DNA of 18,052 bases, taken from assembly GCA_044227805.1 (NCBI GenBank), contig JBGAWA010000096.1, positions 1-18,052 of the forward strand. Reading direction: 5' to 3'. Positions 15,690 through 18,052 of the stretch are shown here, in pieces. This DNA is from JACCZZ01 sp044227805 (GTDB taxonomy: Bacteria; Bacteroidota; Bacteroidia; Chitinophagales; UBA10324). The notes below the pieces were generated by a model. It did no database searches. It was given only the letters and a program-made list of their open reading frames with translations, and was not told where the DNA came from. A program made the position numbers and the translations under genes. Each line of letters opens with the position of its first letter. Position 1 is the first letter of the stretch.

Positions 15690-16940
15690 ATGAAACGCAT
15701 CATGATTTTGGGAGCCGGCACCGCTGGTACAATGATGGCTAATCACCTGCGGCATGAACTGGATCCGCTGGAATGGGAGATCACCATCATCGATGAAAGT
15801 GATACACATTATTATCAGCCGGGATATTTATTTCTTCCTTTCGACATATATGAACCGGAAGAGATCAAGAAACCCATCCACGATTTCATACCTCACAGGG
15901 TTAATTTCATGCAGGAAAAGCTGGCGAAGATCTTACCGGATGAAAAGAAAATCATCTCGGAAAACGGAGATACTTTTCACTATGACCTGCTGATAGTGGC
16001 CACGGGAACAAAACCTGCACCCGAAGAAACGGAAGGTATGTTAGGGCCGGAGTGGAAAAAAAGCGTTTTTGATTTTTATACTTATAACGGCGCCCTGGAC
16101 CTCCGCAATAAACTTCGCGATTGGGAAGGCGGAAAACTGGTGGTACACATTACCGAAATGCCGATTAAATGCCCGGTGGCTCCTCTTGAATTTGCCTTTC
16201 TCGCCGATTCCTACTTCCGCCATAAGCACATGCGTGATAAGGTAGAGATAACATTTGTTACACCCATGAGCGGCGCTTTTACCAAGCCCAAAGCAACGGA
16301 AGCACTGGATCACTTGCTGACTGAAAAAAATATTCAGATAGTGGCCGATTTTGCAATCGAGAGAGTTGACAATGAGCACAAAAAGATAATTGACTACGGC
16401 GGTACGGAAGTAGAGTTTGACTTACTGGTAACGGTACCCACCAATAAAGGTGATGAACTCATCGGCAGGTCAGGGCTGGGCGATGAACTGAATTATGTAC
16501 CCACCCATAAAGGCACCTTGCAATCCAAAGCATATCCGGATATTTTCGTTTTGGGTGATGCCAGCAACCTGCCTGCCTCCAAAGCGGGATCAGTTGCGCA
16601 TTTTGAAGCAGAGATCCTTACTGAAAACATCAAACGGTATATAGAAGGACAGCCGCTGAAAGAAGAATTTGACGGCCATGCAAATTGTTTTGTTGAAACA
16701 GGAAACGGCAAAGCCCTATTACTTGACTTCAACTATTCCCACGAACCGGTGGAAGGTGAATTTCCAATTCCAGGTATTGGCCCTTTGAGACTATTGAAAG
16801 AAAGCAGGATGAACCACATGGGAAAAATGGCATTCCGGTGGATTTACTGGCACATGCTCCTGAAAGGAACACATATTCCTTTCGTTTCCACCGCCATGTC
16901 GGAAAGCGGAAAACATTATGACTCACCCAAAAATAACTAA
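15690..16940 (+). CDS. Sulfide:quinone-oxidoreductase-like FAD flavoprotein
   Basis: A 416-residue member of the two-dinucleotide-domain flavoprotein group, closest by motif to sulfide:quinone oxidoreductases, which oxidise sulfide to sulfane sulfur and pass electrons to the membrane quinone pool. The FAD-binding GAGTAGTMMANHL is at 8-20, ATGTKPAP at 104-111, and the second FAD motif YPDIFVLGDASNLP at 282-295. Only two cysteines are present: Cys161 in PIKCPVAPLE and Cys333 in ANCFVETG. They match the two central active-site cysteines of the family, while the third, more N-terminal cysteine of the classical enzymes is missing. The C-terminal 60 residues (PLRLLKESR, MAFRWIYWHMLLKG) look amphipathic and suit membrane docking. 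It heads an operon with tusE-like and dsrE2-like genes; only 2 bases separate its stop codon from the next ATG. The sulfur genes support sulfide as substrate. Confidence 0.82.
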   Translation: MKRIMILGAGTAGTMMANHLRHELDPLEWEITIIDESDTHYYQPGYLFLPFDIYEPEEIKKPIHDFIPHRVNFMQEKLAKILPDEKKIISENGDTFHYDLLIVATGTKPAPEETEGMLGPEWKKSVFDFYTYNGALDLRNKLRDWEGGKLVVHITEMPIKCPVAPLEFAFLADSYFRHKHMRDKVEITFVTPMSGAFTKPKATEALDHLLTEKNIQIVADFAIERVDNEHKKIIDYGGTEVEFDLLVTVPTNKGDELIGRSGLGDELNYVPTHKGTLQSKAYPDIFVLGDASNLPASKAGSVAHFEAEILTENIKRYIEGQPLKEEFDGHANCFVETGNGKALLLDFNYSHEPVEGEFPIPGIGPLRLLKESRMNHMGKMAFRWIYWHMLLKGTHIPFVSTAMSESGKHYDSPKNN

Positions 16941-16942
16941 TC

Positions 16943-17251
16943 ATGGAAAAGTTAATTGCAGGCAAAACCATTGCAGTAAATGAAGAAGGCTACCTCACCA
17001 ACTTCAGCGAATGGAACAAAGAAATAGCGGAGGAAATTGCGAAAGAAGCAAGCATCACACTCACGCCGAGACATTGGCAGGTACTGTCTTATTTGCAGGA
17101 GGAATACAAAAAAGAAGTGCCTCTCAGCATCAGGAAAGTGGGTAAAAGTGGTGTGGTGGACATTAAGGAGTTCTACCAGCTATTTCCGCAAGGGCCCCTG
17201 AAAACAGCCACCAGGATTGCGGGTATTCCAAAACCGGTAAGCTGTATCTGA
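16943..17251 (+). CDS. TusE/DsrC-family sulfur-relay protein, single-cysteine form
   Basis: A 102-residue cytoplasmic sulfur carrier. DsrC and TusE proteins hold sulfur as a persulfide on a cysteine in a flexible C-terminal arm. The family core TPRHWQVLSYLQEEY (41-55) and the arm TRIAGIPKPVSCI (90-102) are clear. The penultimate Cys101 (CysA) is present. The second cysteine of true DsrC, eleven residues earlier, is replaced by Thr90, so a DsrC-type trisulfide between two cysteines cannot form and the protein should act as a TusE-like persulfide relay. It is probably translationally coupled to the upstream flavoprotein (2-base gap) and is followed after 24 bases by the DsrE2-like gene, which suggests sulfur handling rather than tRNA thiolation; no tusBCD genes are nearby. 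Confidence 0.9.
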   Translation: MEKLIAGKTIAVNEEGYLTNFSEWNKEIAEEIAKEASITLTPRHWQVLSYLQEEYKKEVPLSIRKVGKSGVVDIKEFYQLFPQGPLKTATRIAGIPKPVSCI

Positions 17252-17275
17252 TTCAACCTTTAAAATCAAACTACT

Positions 17276-17758
17276 ATGAACACAAATAACGGTATCATCA
17301 AAAAAATGATGATCATCCTCTCGAAAGCCACGCTGGAGAGTGTTTATGCCGCCTTCATTCTTGCAAATGGTGCAAGGTCAGAAGGTATTGAAGCCGAAAT
17401 GTTCTTTACTTTTTTCGGCCTGGAAGCAGTTCACAAAGAACGGCTGAATCACCTGCACATCGCTACAGTAGGTAATCCTGCCATGCACCTGCCAACGATG
17501 GTAGGCGGATTACCCGGCATGGAGGCTGTTGCCACCAGCATGATGAAGAAAGAGATGGAAAAAATTGATATACCGGATGTGCCTGAATTTCTCGACATAC
17601 TCAAAGCCTCCGGTGTAAAAATGTGGGCCTGCAAACTGGCGATGGACATGTTCCATTATAAGAAGGAAGACCTCAGTGAAAATATTGAAGGAGTGCTGAC
17701 CGTAGGTGGTTTTTATAACCGCGCAAATGGCGAAGGCACTCACATGCTTTTCATCTGA
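17276..17758 (+). CDS. DsrE2-like (DsrE/DsrF/DrsH family) sulfur carrier
   Basis: A 160-residue DsrE-fold protein of the DsrE2 type. Members shuttle sulfane sulfur on a cysteine between rhodanese, TusA and DsrC-like partners. Visible are an N-terminal KKMMIILSKATLESVYAAF (about 9-27), EAEMFFTFFGLEAV (39-52), the glycine-rich VGGLPGMEA, and the sulfur-binding block GVKMWACKLAMDM (113-125) with Cys119, the only cysteine. Some DsrE2 proteins have a long N-terminal membrane segment; here there is none clearly predicted, although residues 9-31 are fairly hydrophobic. ATG at 17276 is used; Met11 or Met12 are alternatives. It is the last gene of the sulfur operon. Confidence 0.88.
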   Translation: MNTNNGIIKKMMIILSKATLESVYAAFILANGARSEGIEAEMFFTFFGLEAVHKERLNHLHIATVGNPAMHLPTMVGGLPGMEAVATSMMKKEMEKIDIPDVPEFLDILKASGVKMWACKLAMDMFHYKKEDLSENIEGVLTVGGFYNRANGEGTHMLFI

Positions 17759-17817
17759 GATCAGGATTTATAGCAGCGTTTCAATTGAACCCGCATTTTG
17801 CAGTTTATACCTGACAA

Positions 17818-17846
17818 AACAGGCGCTGATTTCATCAGCGCCTGTT
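17818..17846. terminator. Bidirectional terminator-like hairpin, perfect 13-bp stem
   Basis: AACAGGCGCTGAT (17818-17830) and ATCAGCGCCTGTT (17834-17846) are exact reverse complements around TTC. The hairpin lies between the convergent DsrE2-like gene (stop 60 bases away) and the T9SS cargo gene (45 bases away). The stem ends in TT on each strand and the flanking base runs are short (TTTTG on the minus strand), so it should work moderately in both directions. Confidence 0.65.
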
Positions 17847-17890
17847 GGTTGTCATCAACAATTTATCAGTCAGTTCAGACTGATTTCCCT

Positions 17891-18052
17891 TTACTGTTGA
17901 ATGGTTAGTTTCCGGTATGAAGTTTTTCCATCAACAATTAGCTGCACGTAATAAGAACCTGCTGCCCACTCACTGAAATCAAAAGTCTTCTTTAATTCAT
18001 CCGCCGTTTTGCCAAAAGCATAGTCATACACAGGCTGGCCTACCAGATTATA
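17891..18052 (-). CDS. C-terminal end of a T9SS cargo protein (type-A sorting domain)
   Basis: Only the last 53 codons and stop are inside the window. They read YNLVGQPVYDYAFGK, then DFSEWAAGSYYVQLIVDGKT and YRKLTIQQ. This is the pattern of the T9SS type-A C-terminal sorting domain (a beta-sandwich ending, with the AGxYxV block). The full protein should therefore carry a signal peptide and be exported by the PorV/PorU system found in this window. Its main function lies beyond the right edge and cannot be stated. Confidence 0.85.
   Translation of the reverse strand, partial: YNLVGQPVYDYAFGKTADELKKTFDFSEWAAGSYYVQLIVDGKTSYRKLTIQQ

Noticed and set aside
1..18052. tRNA, rRNA, CRISPR array or insertion sequence
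   Set aside because: Reading both strands showed no cloverleaf-like gene, no regularly spaced direct repeats and no transposase frame.

Overview
The window looks like a piece of a Bacteroidota chromosome, probably a Chitinophagales-like lineage and probably from a metagenome assembly. The Bacteroidota assignment rests on several type IX secretion (T9SS) and gliding components (PorV, PorU, a PorP/SprF-family protein, GldJ), on two proteins ending in T9SS sorting tails, and on two matches to the Bacteroidota -7 promoter box TAnnTTTG. The draft or metagenomic origin is inferred from a four-base N gap inside one gene and two homopolymer-type frameshifts inside another.

Layout from left to right. 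Positions 1-804 (minus) hold the N-terminal two thirds of PurK (purine synthesis), cut by the window edge. Positions 1072-3117 (minus) encode a lipoprotein M13 (neprilysin/PepO-like) metallopeptidase with its own intrinsic terminator and a likely promoter box. Positions 3484-5539 (plus) encode a secreted arylsulfotransferase-like beta-propeller with a fibronectin-III-like domain and a T9SS tail, interrupted by the N gap. A hairpin-rich convergent spacer follows.

Positions 5950-11600 (minus) form the probable operon porU-porV-ispF: the T9SS C-terminal signal peptidase, its outer-membrane shuttle partner, and an isoprenoid enzyme. Divergent from porU at 11710 (plus) is a PorP/SprF-family protein with a GTG start. 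Then come a small AT-rich HNH endonuclease gene and gldJ (13793-15315). gldJ is read as two frames, but removing one base from each of two homopolymers restores a single 506-residue protein.

Positions 15690-17758 (plus) form a tight three-gene sulfur operon: a sulfide:quinone-oxidoreductase-like flavoprotein, a one-cysteine TusE/DsrC-family sulfur carrier and a DsrE2-family protein. A perfect 13-bp hairpin separates it from the end of another T9SS cargo protein entering from the right edge (minus).

Two themes connect the genes. PorU and PorV export and process proteins with type-A sorting tails, and two such cargo proteins are present in the window. Sulfur chemistry appears twice: a putative secreted sulfotransferase and a cytoplasmic sulfide-oxidation and sulfur-relay operon. 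I saw no tRNA, rRNA, CRISPR array or insertion sequence.
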